Shown: positions 33,079 to 42,564, counted from the first letter of the stretch. The stretch is 64,000 nucleotides of DNA from an uncultured Clostridia bacterium (GCA_944385055.1 CALWVT010000004.1:143312-207311); one strand, 5' to 3'. Numbers and translations: made by a program. The notes: generated from the letters alone by a model not told the origin.

Positions 33079-33485
33079 GTCTCTGCCTGCCGGCACAGGT
33101 CCGCAAACGTATACCCGCCCAGCTTTTCGCGCACGAGGGCGGTGACCTCGTTATAAATGCGCTGGAAGCGGCAGCCGTCGCCGCAATAGTCGCAGGTATA
33201 GTCCTCTTTTTGGCAGCGGCTGAGCATGTAGGGGCCTTCGACCGCCTCGAGCACCTGCAAAAGCGTGATCTCTTCCGGCGGATGGGCGGGCTGGTAGCCG
33301 CCGTGGGGCCCTTTGAAGGAGACCGCGAGCCCGGCCTCGACGAGCTTGTGCAGGATCTTGAGCGTAAACCGCTGTGTCACGCCGGCGGACTGTGCCAGCG
33401 TGCACGCGGCCACGCGCTGCGTGTGGTCCCGGCACAGCCGCTCCATGATGCGCACGGCGTAATCCGCCTCCCGTGTAAGAACCAT
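33075..33485 (-). CDS. Rrf2-family transcriptional regulator with four cysteines
   Basis: A 136-residue regulator. Residues 1-60 form the Rrf2 winged helix (TREADYAVRIMERL, then TLAQSAGVTQRFTLKILHKL and SFKGPHGGYQ). Cysteines 91, 98, 101 and 105 (C-x6-C-x2-C-x3-C) sit where IscR/NsrR/RsrR-type members bind an iron-sulfur cluster; the spacing differs from the IscR three-cysteine pattern. It follows rpoD by 9 bases, so it is likely the last gene of dgt-dnaG-rpoD. No iron-sulfur genes are adjacent, so targets are unknown. Confidence 0.88.
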   Translation of the reverse strand: MVLTREADYAVRIMERLCRDHTQRVAACTLAQSAGVTQRFTLKILHKLVEAGLAVSFKGPHGGYQPAHPPEEITLLQVLEAVEGPYMLSRCQKEDYTCDYCGDGCRFQRIYNEVTALVREKLGGYTFADLCRQAET

Positions 33486-33494
33486 TCCGGCACC

Positions 33495-34616
33495 TCAATC
33501 CAAAAAGTCTTTGAGCTTCTTCGAGCGGCTGGGATGGCGCAGCTTGCGCAGGGCCTTGGCCTCGATCTGGCGAATGCGCTCGCGCGTGACGTTAAATTCC
33601 TTGCCGACCTCCTCAAGCGTGCGGGACCGCCCGTCCTCGAGGCCGAAGCGCAGGCGCAATACCTTCTCTTCCCGCGGGGTCAAGGTATCGAGCACCTCGT
33701 CGAGCTGTTCCTTTAACAGCGTGTGGAACGCGGCGTCCTGCGGGGCCGGCGCGTCGTCATCGGGGATGAAATCGCCCAAATGGCTGTCCTCCTCCTCGCC
33801 GATCGGCGTCTCGAGGGAGACCGGCTCCTGGGCGACGCGCAGGATCTCGCGGACCTTATCGACGGGCATGTTGAGCTCCTCGCTGATTTCATCGGCCGAC
33901 GGGTCGTGGCCGTTCGTGTGCAAAAGCTGGCTGGAGACCTTTTTGACTTTATTAATCGTCTCCACCATATGGACCGGGATGCGGATCGTGCGCGCCTGGT
34001 CGGCGATCGCGCGCGTGATGGCCTGCCGGATCCACCACGTCGCGTAGGTGGAGAACTTAAAGCCCTTCGTGTAGTCGAATTTCTCGACCGCCTTAATCAG
34101 GCCCAGGTTGCCCTCCTGAATCAGGTCCAAAAACTGCATGCCGCGGCCGAGGTAGCGCTTCGCAATGCTGACGACGAGGCGCAGGTTCGCCTCCGCCAGG
34201 CGCTTTTTCGCCTTCTCGTCGCCGTTTTTGATGCGCACGGCGAGGTCAACCTCTTCTTCCGGCGTCAAAAGCGGCACGCGGCCGATCTCCTTTAAGTAGA
34301 CCTTCACAGGGTCGTCGATCGTGATGCCCTCCGCGCTCAAGGCCGAGTCGAGCGCGTCGCCGTCTTCGTTTTTGATCTCGGGCGGCATCTCCTCGAGGGC
34401 CTCCGTGCTCAGGTCCTCGATCACTTCAATCCCCATGCTTTCGAGCTGGTCGTAAAACTTTTCGAGCTGCTCGGGGTCGATGTCCATTTCCCCGATTGCA
34501 TCCAGAATATCTTTCGTGGTCAAAGAGCCCTTCGACTTGCCCAATTCGAGCAAATCGTGCATCACGGTTTTCTTGTCATGCGCCGCAGCCGGCGCCGGCG
34601 TTGTATTTGCAGCCAT
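33495..34616 (-). CDS. rpoD: Primary sigma factor RpoD (SigA)
   Basis: A 373-residue sigma-70 factor. Region 1.1 is present ([18 protein letters not shown]), then region 1.2 ([18 protein letters not shown]), region 2 ([41 protein letters not shown] for -10 recognition), region 3, and region 4.2 ([19 protein letters not shown]). The many TTGACA/TATAAT promoters in this window are its expected targets. ATG at 34616 is used; a TTG three codons earlier sits too close to GGGGG. Confidence 0.97.
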   Translation of the reverse strand: MAANTTPAPAAAHDKKTVMHDLLELGKSKGSLTTKDILDAIGEMDIDPEQLEKFYDQLESMGIEVIEDLSTEALEEMPPEIKNEDGDALDSALSAEGITIDDPVKVYLKEIGRVPLLTPEEEVDLAVRIKNGDEKAKKRLAEANLRLVVSIAKRYLGRGMQFLDLIQEGNLGLIKAVEKFDYTKGFKFSTYATWWIRQAITRAIADQARTIRIPVHMVETINKVKKVSSQLLHTNGHDPSADEISEELNMPVDKVREILRVAQEPVSLETPIGEEEDSHLGDFIPDDDAPAPQDAAFHTLLKEQLDEVLDTLTPREEKVLRLRFGLEDGRSRTLEEVGKEFNVTRERIRQIEAKALRKLRHPSRSKKLKDFLD

Positions 34617-34630
34617 CTTCCACAATCCCC

Positions 34631-36388
34631 CTATTTTTTCTTCTGCGCGCGCAGCGCGTCCATATAACGCTGGATATCCGCGTCGCTGCCGCCTTCGTGT
34701 GCGCGCCGTTTCTCATTTTCCTCATCGATCGTCCGCATGCAGTCGTCGAGTTCCTTTTCGCCCGGCGCCAGCCCGCGGCGCCGCGCGCAGTATCCTGCCA
34801 CGGTGTCCATTTCCTCGCGCGTGAGGTCCTCGCCCAAATCGGCGAGGCGCACTTCGCCGCCATCCTTCATTTTACCCGCAATCAGGGAATATACACGGCG
34901 GTTAAACGCCGTAATCCACTTTTCCGGCGCCTGCCGGGCGAGCACGTAGCCCGCGGACTCGGGATAGACGAGCATGGCCCCGAGCAGGTCCTCTTCCGCG
35001 CGGGCGGCACGGAAGTTCTGGTGCTTGTCCGGGTTGACCCCGTCGCGCAGGCCGGCTGTTTTCTGCTGGAACGTGCGGAACGCGCGGCGGTCCTGCGTGC
35101 GCCGGCGGCTTTTGCGGACCGACTCCACCTGGGCCAGGACGGCGGCGCGCTGGACGCCGCACTCGTCGGCCAGGCGCCCGGCGTAAACCTCGCGCTCGAG
35201 TTCATTGTCGAGCCCCGCGAGCACGCCCGCCGCAGCGTTTAGGTAGGCGACCTTCCCTTCGGGCGTCTGCACGTTCTGCTGGGCTTTCAGCCGCCCGAGC
35301 TGATAGGCAACGTCGTTGCCGCAGTGGTCCAAAAGCGACTGGAACTGCGCGTGCGCGTCCTTGCCGTGGGCGCGCAGGAACTCGTCCGGGTCCTTCCCGT
35401 CGGGAACGACGAGCACCTTGACCACAAGGCCCGCCGCCCGCAAAAGCGGGATGCTGCGGGCAGCGGCTTTCTGGCCGGCCGCGTCCGCGTCATACGACGC
35501 GACGACCTCTTTCGTATACCGCGACAAAAGCCGCGCCTGTTCGGGCGTGAGCGCGGTGCCTAAGCCCGCGACGGCGTTTTCGAACCCCGCCTGGTGCAGG
35601 GCGATCACATCCATGTACCCTTCGCAGAGGATCAGGTTTTCCGCATGGGCGTTTTTTGCGAAGTTCAAAGCGAACAGCTGGCTCCCCTTCGAGAAGACCG
35701 GCGTGTCGCTCGTATTTAAGTATTTGGGCTCGCCTTTTCCCAAAAGCCGCCCGCCGAACGCCAGCACATTGCCCCGCAAATCCAAAATCGGGTACATCAC
35801 GCGCTCATAAAAGCGGTCGCGCACGCCCCCGCGCCCTTCCATCGCGAGGTTTGCAAGCGTGAGCTCTTTCGGGGAAAAGCCCTGCTCCCGCAAAAAGCGG
35901 GTCAAAGCGCCCCGCCCCGGCGCATAGCCCAAGCCGAAGTGGACGATCGTCTTCTTCGTCAGGCCGCGCCCCGTCAGGTACGTAAGCGCCGCTTTCCCTT
36001 CCTCGGAAAACAGGCACTTGTGATAAAACCGCGCCGCCGCGCGGTTGGCCTCATAAATGCGCGCGCGCAGCCGGGACAGGCCGCGGTCGGCTTCCTCCTC
36101 CGGCACGGCCAGCCCCGCGCGCTGCGCCAACAGGCGGACCGCCTCCATATAATCGAGATTTTCCATGCGCTCCACAAACGAGATTACATCGCCGCCCGCG
36201 CCGCATCCGAAGCAGTAAAACGAATTGTCTTCCGGATAAACGGTAAACGACGGCGTTTTCTCGTTGTGAAACGGGCACAGGCCCACCAGCGTGCGCCCGC
36301 GCCGCTTGAGCGTCACATACGGCGAAACGACGTCTTCGATCGAGACGCGCGCCTTGAGCTCCTCTTTAAATGCTTCCGGCAGCGGCAT
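34631..36388 (-). CDS. dnaG: DNA primase
   Basis: A 585-residue primase. It has the CHC2 zinc finger ([11 protein letters not shown]...[11 protein letters not shown]), the TOPRIM core ([31 protein letters not shown]), and a C-terminal helicase-binding domain from about residue 430. ATG at 36388 follows AAAGGGGGTG. It lies 14 bases before rpoD and 59 bases after dgt, the standard Firmicute macromolecular-synthesis order. Confidence 0.97.
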   Translation of the reverse strand: MPLPEAFKEELKARVSIEDVVSPYVTLKRRGRTLVGLCPFHNEKTPSFTVYPEDNSFYCFGCGAGGDVISFVERMENLDYMEAVRLLAQRAGLAVPEEEADRGLSRLRARIYEANRAAARFYHKCLFSEEGKAALTYLTGRGLTKKTIVHFGLGYAPGRGALTRFLREQGFSPKELTLANLAMEGRGGVRDRFYERVMYPILDLRGNVLAFGGRLLGKGEPKYLNTSDTPVFSKGSQLFALNFAKNAHAENLILCEGYMDVIALHQAGFENAVAGLGTALTPEQARLLSRYTKEVVASYDADAAGQKAAARSIPLLRAAGLVVKVLVVPDGKDPDEFLRAHGKDAHAQFQSLLDHCGNDVAYQLGRLKAQQNVQTPEGKVAYLNAAAGVLAGLDNELEREVYAGRLADECGVQRAAVLAQVESVRKSRRRTQDRRAFRTFQQKTAGLRDGVNPDKHQNFRAARAEEDLLGAMLVYPESAGYVLARQAPEKWITAFNRRVYSLIAGKMKDGGEVRLADLGEDLTREEMDTVAGYCARRRGLAPGEKELDDCMRTIDEENEKRRAHEGGSDADIQRYMDALRAQKKK

Positions 36389-36447
36389 CGCCGCACCCCC
36401 TTTCCCGCGTCGTGCCCGGCTTTTAATACCTAGCTTTCCATGCCCGC

Positions 36448-37470
36448 CTAGCTTTTGCTCCACGCATGCGGCACAAACAGGCGTTCAAACAGCTCCACGG
36501 CGTACGGGTCCGTCATGCCGGCGATGTAATCGACCGCCGCGCGGCGGGGCCCGTCCTCTTTTGCAATCTGGCACAGGTCATCCGACAAATGCGCGGGTTC
36601 GAGCGCATATTCATACAATTTCTCAATGACGAGCGGGACCTTCCGCTCCTCGCTTTTCGCCGTCGGGTTTAAGTAAACGGATTGGTACATAAACGTGTGC
36701 AGTTCGTCGAACGCCGCCTGGATGTCCGCCGGCATGCGCATGACGCCGTCCGCGCTCTCCGCAATCACCGCGCGCACGAGCGTGTCGATGCGCCGGCTTT
36801 TCGTTTCCCCCAGCACCCGCACGGCCTCCCGCGGCAGATCCGCTTCCTGCAGGATGCCCGCGCGTTCGGCGTCGTCGATGTCATGGTTGATGTAGGCAAT
36901 GCGGTCGGCAATCCGCACGATGCGGCCTTCCGGCGTCCTGGCCTGCCGGCCGGTCGTATGGCACAAAATGCCGTCGCGCACCTCATCGGTCAAGTTTAAA
37001 CCGCGTCCGTTTTTCTCGAGGCGCTCAACCACCCGCACGCTCTGTTCGTAGTGGCAGAACGTGTCCTTGCCGTCCTCGAGCGGATGGGCCTTGCAGATCT
37101 CGCGCAGCGCGCGCTCCCCCGCGTGGCCAAACGGCGTATGCCCCAGATCATGGCCCAGGGAAATCGCCTCGGTCAGGTCCTCGTTAAAGCGCAGGGAACG
37201 GGCAATCGTGCGCGCAATCTGCGCGACCTCGAGCGTATGCGTCAGGCGCGTGCGGTAGTGGTCGCCCTCCGGCGAAAGGAACACCTGCGTCTTGTGCTTT
37301 AAGCGCCGGAACGCTTTGCAGTGGATGATGCGGTCGCGGTCGCGCTGGAACGGCGTGCGCAAATCGTCCTCTGCCTCCGGGAACTGCCGTCCGGTGCTGT
37401 TTTCGGAAAGCGTTGCAGCCGGGGAAAGGACCTGCCGCTCCACTTGTTGGATCTGTTCTCGAATATTCAT
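36448..37470 (-). CDS. dgt: dGTP triphosphohydrolase-like protein
   Basis: A 340-residue HD-domain dNTPase that removes triphosphate from deoxynucleotides. It shows FRRLKHKTQVF, RTRLTHTLEVAQIARTIAR (first His), ISLGHDLGHTPFGHAGE (HD pair) and RIVRIADRIAYINHDIDDA. It is the short (about 340 residue) form common in Firmicutes rather than the 505-residue E. coli form. It heads dgt-dnaG-rpoD-rrf2. I found no convincing promoter in the 146-base gap upstream. Confidence 0.93.
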   Translation of the reverse strand: MNIREQIQQVERQVLSPAATLSENSTGRQFPEAEDDLRTPFQRDRDRIIHCKAFRRLKHKTQVFLSPEGDHYRTRLTHTLEVAQIARTIARSLRFNEDLTEAISLGHDLGHTPFGHAGERALREICKAHPLEDGKDTFCHYEQSVRVVERLEKNGRGLNLTDEVRDGILCHTTGRQARTPEGRIVRIADRIAYINHDIDDAERAGILQEADLPREAVRVLGETKSRRIDTLVRAVIAESADGVMRMPADIQAAFDELHTFMYQSVYLNPTAKSEERKVPLVIEKLYEYALEPAHLSDDLCQIAKEDGPRRAAVDYIAGMTDPYAVELFERLFVPHAWSKS

Positions 37471-37616
37471 CTGGACGCCCCCTTACACGCTCTTTCTGCC
37501 GCCAAAGCGGCCCTCTAAGGCCCTTTGTACTTTTCCAAAAAGGCCTCTATAAAAGAAATACGCAAAAAAGGCGCGATCCCCTGCAAAAGCGCAAGAGAAA
37601 TGCAAAAATTTAAATT

Positions 37617-38252
37617 TTATTCACATTTCCCGGCAGGAAGCGCGAAATATGCCTCCCCCAAAACCCGGGGGACCACCTGCCCGCTCGTCGCGTCCGCGAG
37701 CGCTTTCTGCAAAGCGTCCCGCTTCTCCCCCGGCAGATGAAACGAAATCTCGACCGCGTCGGAAAAATCCTCGCCGTCTAAAAAGGCGCCCATTTCCGGC
37801 AAAAGCGCCGCCACCCGCCCATACTGGGCATACGTGCAGCGCAGAGAAAGCGTCAAACACGGCCGCATCACGGCGATGCCCGCCGCCTCCACCGCGAGCG
37901 CGGCGGTGTGGGAGTACGCGCGCACAAGCCCGCCCGTCCCCAGCAGCACGCCGCCGAAATACCGCGTCACGACGACCACCGCGTCCGAAAGCCCCGCCTT
38001 TAACAGCACGTTGAGCGTCGGCACGCCCGCGGTGCCCTGCGGCTCGCCGTCGTCCGAACAGTGCTGCACGCCGCCGCGCAGCACGTACGCGCTGACGTGG
38101 TGGCGCGCGTCAAAGTGCCGGCGGCGGATGTCCTGCAAAAAAGCCTGGGCTTCTTCAACTGTCTGCACGGGGGCCGCCGCGCCGATAAAGCGCGATTTCT
38201 TTTCCACAAATACGGCCTCGGCCGCGCGCTGCAGCGTTTTATATTCTGTCAT
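37617..38252 (-). CDS. yigZ: YigZ/IMPACT-family protein
   Basis: A 211-residue protein of the YigZ/UPF0029 family. The N-terminal IMPACT domain has KKSRFIGAAAPV, DARHHVSAYVLR, SDDGEPQGTAGVP, and VTRYFGGVLLGTGGLVRAY; the C-terminal DUF1949 domain follows from about residue 140. Its exact role is uncertain; eukaryotic IMPACT regulates Gcn2, and bacterial members are poorly defined. ATG follows GGGGGAG. Confidence 0.94.
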   Translation of the reverse strand: MTEYKTLQRAAEAVFVEKKSRFIGAAAPVQTVEEAQAFLQDIRRRHFDARHHVSAYVLRGGVQHCSDDGEPQGTAGVPTLNVLLKAGLSDAVVVVTRYFGGVLLGTGGLVRAYSHTAALAVEAAGIAVMRPCLTLSLRCTYAQYGRVAALLPEMGAFLDGEDFSDAVEISFHLPGEKRDALQKALADATSGQVVPRVLGEAYFALPAGKCE

Positions 38253-38364
38253 AACTCCCCCGTAAAAAAGAAGGGCGCCCGCGGCCGGAAACCCGGCGGA
38301 AACTGGCGTCCTGATTTTGAAGGCCTGCTGTCTTCCTTAAAAAGCCTTTCGTGCCGCGGCAAAA

Positions 38365-38432
38365 CACAAAAGCGCCCATCCGGCGCGAAGCCCCGTTCGG
38401 CGCAGGGTTCGCGCCAGGGGCGCTTTTCGTGC
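38365..38432 (-). terminator. Terminator of rpmE
   Basis: Long minus-strand stem: outer AAAAGCGCCC / GGGCGCTTTT, inner GGCGCGAA / TTCGCGCC, followed by GTGTTTTG. The T tract is short. Confidence 0.7.
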
Positions 38433-38469
38433 AAAAGCCGGCACGTTTCTCAGAAAATCTGATCAAACC

Positions 38470-38670
38470 TTATTTGATGCCATAGCGCTTCTTGAACATA
38501 TCCACGCGGCCGCTCGTATCCACCAGCTTCTGCTTGCCGGTAAAGAACGGATGGCACTTGGAGCAAATTTCAACGCGGATGTTCTCCTTCGTGGAGCGCG
38601 TGTGGATCACATTGCCGCAGGCACACGTGATCGTTGTGTCCTTATACACCGGATGAATTCCGTCTTTCAT
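38470..38670 (-). CDS. rpmE: 50S ribosomal protein L31 (zinc-binding form)
   Basis: A 66-residue protein. It has [19 protein letters not shown], then [24 protein letters not shown]. The CAC and CSKC pairs are the zinc ligands of the C+ form, normally made when zinc is sufficient. ATG at 38670 follows GAGGTG and gives the standard start; an in-frame ATG 24 bases upstream would add an unusual extension. Confidence 0.96.
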   Translation of the reverse strand: MKDGIHPVYKDTTITCACGNVIHTRSTKENIRVEICSKCHPFFTGKQKLVDTSGRVDMFKKRYGIK

Positions 38671-38711
38671 TGAAGTTGTCACCTCTTTCAGCATTTCGCC
38701 GCAACCTGCAA

Positions 38712-38736
38712 AGCCTGCCGCAAGTGTGGGCAGGCT
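38712..38736 (-). promoter_or_regulatory. Hairpin in the rpmE leader
   Basis: Perfect 8-bp stem AGCCTGCC / GGCAGGCT with a 9-base loop in the short leader between promoter and rpmE. L31 leaders that bind the protein are known in several phyla; whether this is one is inference. Confidence 0.5.
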
Positions 38737-38748
38737 CTAAACATTCGC

Positions 38749-38777
38749 ATTTTAACACAGTCGCGCACAAATTGCAA
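38749..38777 (-). promoter_or_regulatory. Promoter of rpmE
   Basis: Minus strand TTGCAA, 17 bases, TAAAAT, 79 bases before the ATG. Confidence 0.8.
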
Positions 38778-38794
38778 GCCCTTTTTGCAAATTC

Positions 38795-39613
38795 TCAGCT
38801 GCTGCCCTGCTGGCTCAAATAATTGACATATTCCTCCAGGCACATGCCGAGCCGGCGCATCTGCTGGGCATTGCGCGTGCCGACATAGCGGAAGTGGAGC
38901 GGATTCCCCGCAAGGCCCGTCAGGCTCTCCTTTTCGTCGGCATAACGCAGCACGAAGCCGTAATCGACGCAGTGGTTCGAAAGCCAGTGGTAGGCGTCGG
39001 AATTGAGAAAATCGTCGCCGCCGGAAAAATCGACGGACAAACCGGTCTGGGCGTCGCCATAGCCGCCGCGGGCAACCTCCTGGGACGCGGTGCTCTCGGC
39101 GACGGCGCGCGTATTGCCCGCCTGCTGGATCAAAGCCTGCACGCGCTGCTGGTAGAGCGCTTCCTGGTCCTCGGCGCTGACGTAGCCGGCCGACAAGGCC
39201 AGCGTGTAGCCCTGCGCCTTCGCGTCGTCCAAAAGCGCCTGCAGCGCCGGCACGATGCGCCCGTCGACCTGCACGCCTTCAAAATCCGTAAGCTGCGGCT
39301 GGAGGCTCCCGGAGGCGGGGGCGTTCGGCGAAACGACCACAAGCGCCCAGCTGTTGTCGGGGACCGGCAGCTGCGCCTGCCCGGCCGCGCCTTCGCTTTC
39401 GGCCGCCAGGCTGGAAACGGACGGGGCCGACGCCGCCCCTTCCCCGGCCGGGCGCATCTGCCGCACCGCCAGAAACACCGCAGCCGCCAGAAGCAGGCAG
39501 ATCAAAACCAGCAGAAAGACCATCCACCGGTGCAGCCGGCGCTGCCGGCGCGCGCCCTCAAAGCGCGGCGGTTCCTTGCGGACACGCGAGAAATTGACTT
39601 TTCGTCTGCGCAC
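38795..39613 (-). CDS. VanY-like D,D-carboxypeptidase domain protein, probably inactive
   Basis: A 272-residue protein with a basic cytoplasmic N-terminus (30 residues), one membrane helix (31-50), and an extracytoplasmic VanY/LAS-type domain (about 85-265). The fold motifs are recognisable: ALSAGYVSAEDQEALY (normally SGYRS..Q), GDAQTGLSVDFS (normally SEHQTGLAVD), and NPLHFRYVG (normally EPWHxRYVG). Asp195 and His240 are kept, but the first zinc His is Ala188, the catalytic Glu is Asn237 and the SGYRS Arg is Val. Peptidase activity is therefore unlikely. GTG at 39613 follows GAGGTG. Confidence 0.82.
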   Translation of the reverse strand: MRRRKVNFSRVRKEPPRFEGARRQRRLHRWMVFLLVLICLLLAAAVFLAVRQMRPAGEGAASAPSVSSLAAESEGAAGQAQLPVPDNSWALVVVSPNAPASGSLQPQLTDFEGVQVDGRIVPALQALLDDAKAQGYTLALSAGYVSAEDQEALYQQRVQALIQQAGNTRAVAESTASQEVARGGYGDAQTGLSVDFSGGDDFLNSDAYHWLSNHCVDYGFVLRYADEKESLTGLAGNPLHFRYVGTRNAQQMRRLGMCLEEYVNYLSQQGSS

Positions 39614-39674
39614 AAAGGTCACCTCTTTCTTTCCAAAACAGGGCGTAAAGCCTTTGGGGCGCCCCGTTCCCTTT

Positions 39675-39703
39675 ATTGTACCTGCCCGCGCGCGCCTTTG
39701 CAA
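39675..39703 (-). promoter_or_regulatory. Promoter of the VanY-like gene
   Basis: Minus strand TTGCAA, 17 bases, TACAAT, about 60 bases before the GTG start. Confidence 0.8.
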
Positions 39704-39747
39704 GCGCCGGAGGCCGTGGATTTTATGGATTTTGTGGCGCTGTCTGA

Positions 39748-39776
39748 TTGCATTTTTGCTGATTTTGGGGTATGAT
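39748..39776 (+). promoter_or_regulatory. Promoter of pyk
   Basis: TTGCAT, 17 bases, TATGAT. It leaves a leader of about 120 bases before the ATG at 39902 and is divergent from the VanY-like promoter. Confidence 0.8.
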
Positions 39777-39901
39777 GATAGTGGAGAAAATTTCGATTCG
39801 ATCCGGATCGAGAACAAAATGCCGCACCCGAAGGGATTTATCTGCTCCAAAATCCGTCGGGTACCGCAGAAAAGCGAAAAAAGAATTGAGGGATTGCATC
39901 C

Positions 39902-41683
39902 ATGCGAAAGACAAAAATCATCTGCACCTTGGGACCGGCCACAGATGACCGCGAAGTGCTCCGCCAGCTCATGCTGTCCGGTATGGACGTCGCGCGCATC
40001 AACTTTTCCCATGGCAGCCACGAAGAACACCTCGTCCGCATCAATATGGTCAAGGAACTGCGCAAGGAACTGGGGCTGCCGATTGCGCTGCTGCTCGACA
40101 CAAAGGGCCCGGAAATCCGCACCGGCGACTTTAAAGACGGCAAGGCGATGCTCAAAGACGGGACGCCGTTTACGCTGACGACCCGCCACATCTTAGGCGA
40201 TGACACGCAAAGCTACATCACGTTCGAAAACCTGCCCCGCGAAGTCGAAACCGGCACGCGCATCTTAATCGACGACGGCTTAATCGAACTGCGCGTCGAC
40301 GACACGACCGACACCGACATCCACTGCACCGTCATCAACGGCGGCCCGGTCTCGAACCACAAGGGCATCAACGTCCCCGGCTCGCATTTGTCCCTCCCGT
40401 TTTTGAGCGAGCAGGATAAATCCGACCTCGCGTTCGGCGTCGAGCAGGATTTTGACCTGATTGCGGCTTCGTTTACGCGCTGCGCGGATGATATCCTGAA
40501 TATGCGCGCGGAACTCGAAAAGCTCAACTGCCGCGACATCCGCATCATCAGCAAGATTGAAAGCACCGGCGGCGTCGAAAACATCGACGAGATTTTGAGC
40601 GTCTCCGACGGCATCATGGTCGCACGCGGCGACCTCGGTGTGGAAGTCCCGATGGAAGAAGTCCCGATTCTCCAGAAGAAACTGATCCGCAAAGGCCTGG
40701 ACGCCGGCAAGCTCGTTGTCACGGCCACGCAGATGCTCGACTCGATGATCCAGCATCCGCGGCCGACGCGCGCGGAGGCGACCGACGTCGCGAACGCCAT
40801 CTACGACGGCACGAGCGCCATCATGCTCTCCGGCGAAACGGCCGCGGGCCGCTATCCGGTGGAAGCCGTCTCGACGATGGCGACGATCGCACAGCGCACG
40901 GAGCAGGATATCGATTACCAGAAGCGCTTTGAGACCATCCCGATGCACGAGCGCTCCGACGTGACGACCGCCATTTCCCACGCAACGTGCACAACGGCAC
41001 ACGACCTCAACGCGAAGGCGATCATCACGGTCACAAAGTCCGGCAAGACCGCGCGCCTGATTTCGAAGTACCGCCCGGCCTGCCCGATCATCAGCGGCAC
41101 GACGGACGAAAAGGTCATGCGCCAGATGAACCTGTACTGGGGTGTGCAGCCGATCCTCGTGGAAGAAAAAGACAACACGGACGAACTGTTCGACCACGTC
41201 GTCAACGTCGCGCGCGAGCACGGCCTTGTGAAAAACGGCGACCTGACGGTCATCACGGCGGGCGTGCCGCTGGGCCTTTCCGGCACGACGAACCTATTGA
41301 AGGTGCAGCTCGTCGGCGACGTGCTTCTGACCGGCACGGGCATCGCGCCCGGCATGGTCTGCGGCAACCTGCACGTCTGCGGCGACGACGGCAAGACCCC
41401 GACGAACTTCCATACCGGCGACATCCTCGTGCGCCACAGCACCGACAACAGCATCCTGCCGATCATGCGCGCGGCCGGCGGCATCATCGTGGAAGAGGGC
41501 GGACGCAACTGCCACGCGGCGATCGTCGGCCTGGCACTGAATAAGCCGGTCATCATCGGCGCGGCGAATGCGACGAAGATTCTGCGCAGCAACTCCACGG
41601 TCACGATGGACGCGACGCATGGCATCGTCTACAGCGGCGTGCCGAAGGAAATGAAGGAAAAGGACAAGCGTCTGCAGTCCTGA
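39902..41683 (+). CDS. pyk: Pyruvate kinase with C-terminal PEP-utiliser-like domain
   Basis: A 593-residue enzyme converting phosphoenolpyruvate and ADP to pyruvate and ATP. It has the N-terminal TKIICTLGPATDDREVLRQL, SRINFSHGSHEEH-type motif (here ARINFSHGSHEEH), the signature IISKIESTGGVENIDEI, and GDLGVEVPMEEVP. The extra C-terminal domain (about residues 480-585, with GGIIVEEGGRNCHAAIVGLA) resembles the phosphohistidine swivel domain found in Bacillus and many clostridial pyruvate kinases. GAGGG lies 9 bases before the ATG. Confidence 0.97.
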   Translation: MRKTKIICTLGPATDDREVLRQLMLSGMDVARINFSHGSHEEHLVRINMVKELRKELGLPIALLLDTKGPEIRTGDFKDGKAMLKDGTPFTLTTRHILGDDTQSYITFENLPREVETGTRILIDDGLIELRVDDTTDTDIHCTVINGGPVSNHKGINVPGSHLSLPFLSEQDKSDLAFGVEQDFDLIAASFTRCADDILNMRAELEKLNCRDIRIISKIESTGGVENIDEILSVSDGIMVARGDLGVEVPMEEVPILQKKLIRKGLDAGKLVVTATQMLDSMIQHPRPTRAEATDVANAIYDGTSAIMLSGETAAGRYPVEAVSTMATIAQRTEQDIDYQKRFETIPMHERSDVTTAISHATCTTAHDLNAKAIITVTKSGKTARLISKYRPACPIISGTTDEKVMRQMNLYWGVQPILVEEKDNTDELFDHVVNVAREHGLVKNGDLTVITAGVPLGLSGTTNLLKVQLVGDVLLTGTGIAPGMVCGNLHVCGDDGKTPTNFHTGDILVRHSTDNSILPIMRAAGGIIVEEGGRNCHAAIVGLALNKPVIIGAANATKILRSNSTVTMDATHGIVYSGVPKEMKEKDKRLQS

Positions 41684-41704
41684 GTTTCGAAAGGACATCA
41701 TAAA

Positions 41705-41753
41705 AAACCTTGCGGCGGGCAAAGCGGAATCCGGCTTTGCCCGCCGCTTTTTT
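41705..41753 (+). terminator. Terminator of pyk
   Basis: 14-bp stem GCGGCGGGCAAAGC / GCTTTGCCCGCCGC followed by TTTTTT. Confidence 0.93.
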
Positions 41754-41768
41754 GTAAGGAGGGTTCAC

Positions 41769-42503
41769 ATGAAGGAGAACCGTTACGACGACGAGGTCTT
41801 TTTTCAAAAATACGCGCAGATGGACCGCTCGCAGAAAGGCCTTGCCGGGGCCGGCGAATGGCCGGCGCTGCAAAAGATCCTGCCCGATTTTACGGGCCGG
41901 CGCGTTTTAGACCTCGGCTGCGGCTACGGCTGGCACTGCAAATATGCGGCAGAACACGGTGCGCGCGCCGTGCTGGGCATCGACCTTTCCGAAAAAATGC
42001 TGCGCACGGCGAGAGAGAAAAACGCGGCCCCGGCCATCGCGTACCGGTGCGCCGCCATGGAGGACGTCGATTTCCCGGACGGCGCGTTTGACATCGTGCT
42101 CAGCTCGCTGGCCTTTCACTACACGCCGGATTTTCCCGCGCTCGTGCGTGCAATCGCGCGGTGGCTCACGCCAAACGGCAGCTTCGTATTCTCGGCGGAA
42201 CACCCGATCTTCACGGCCTTCGGCAGCCAGGATTGGGTTTACGGCCCGAACGGCGAAATCCTCTATTTCCCGGTCGACCGCTATTTCGACGAGGGGCCCC
42301 GCGACGCCGTCTTCCTGGGGGAACACGTCAAAAAATACCACCGCACACTGACGACCTATCTCGAGACGCTGCTTGAAAACGGCTTTGCGCTGCGGCACGT
42401 CATCGAACCGCAGCCGCCGCAGGAGCTGCTCGCACTGCCCGGCATGCGCGACGAGCTGCGCCGCCCGATGATGCTCCTCATCGCGGCGCAGAAGGGATCT
42501 TAA
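41769..42503 (+). CDS. Class I SAM-dependent methyltransferase
   Basis: A 244-residue UbiE/COQ5-like methyltransferase. Motif I is VLDLGCGYGWHCKYAAEHGA, the acidic motif II is GIDLSEKML, and FDIVLSSLAFHY follows as motif IV; the C-terminal half has RTLTTYLETLLENGF. The acceptor cannot be inferred. It starts only 16 bases past the pyk terminator with AAGGAGG before the ATG and no clear promoter, so it may depend on read-through from pyk. Confidence 0.88.
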   Translation: MKENRYDDEVFFQKYAQMDRSQKGLAGAGEWPALQKILPDFTGRRVLDLGCGYGWHCKYAAEHGARAVLGIDLSEKMLRTAREKNAAPAIAYRCAAMEDVDFPDGAFDIVLSSLAFHYTPDFPALVRAIARWLTPNGSFVFSAEHPIFTAFGSQDWVYGPNGEILYFPVDRYFDEGPRDAVFLGEHVKKYHRTLTTYLETLLENGFALRHVIEPQPPQELLALPGMRDELRRPMMLLIAAQKGS

Positions 42504-42518
42504 ATAAGCGAAAAAACG

Positions 42519-42564
42519 CCAAAAGGGCTGCCCCGCACGCTTCCGTGCAGGACAGCCCTTTTTC
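42519..42564. terminator. Bidirectional terminator
   Basis: AAAAGGGCTG / CAGCCCTTTTT outer stem with an inner GCACG/CGTGC stem. It lies between the convergent methyltransferase and M18 aminopeptidase genes. Confidence 0.88.

Noticed and set aside
32871..33716. Plus-strand open frame running from the rpoB upstream region into rpoD
   Set aside because: It crosses a strong terminator, has no Shine-Dalgarno sequence and overlaps the Rrf2-type gene antisense. A non-coding RNA is a better reading of the plus-strand signals.
37597..37625. AT-rich palindrome-like stretch (AAATTTAAATTT) after yigZ, considered as a recombination or regulatory site
   Set aside because: It is short, low-complexity and not flanked by repeats; it is more likely an AT-rich spacer.
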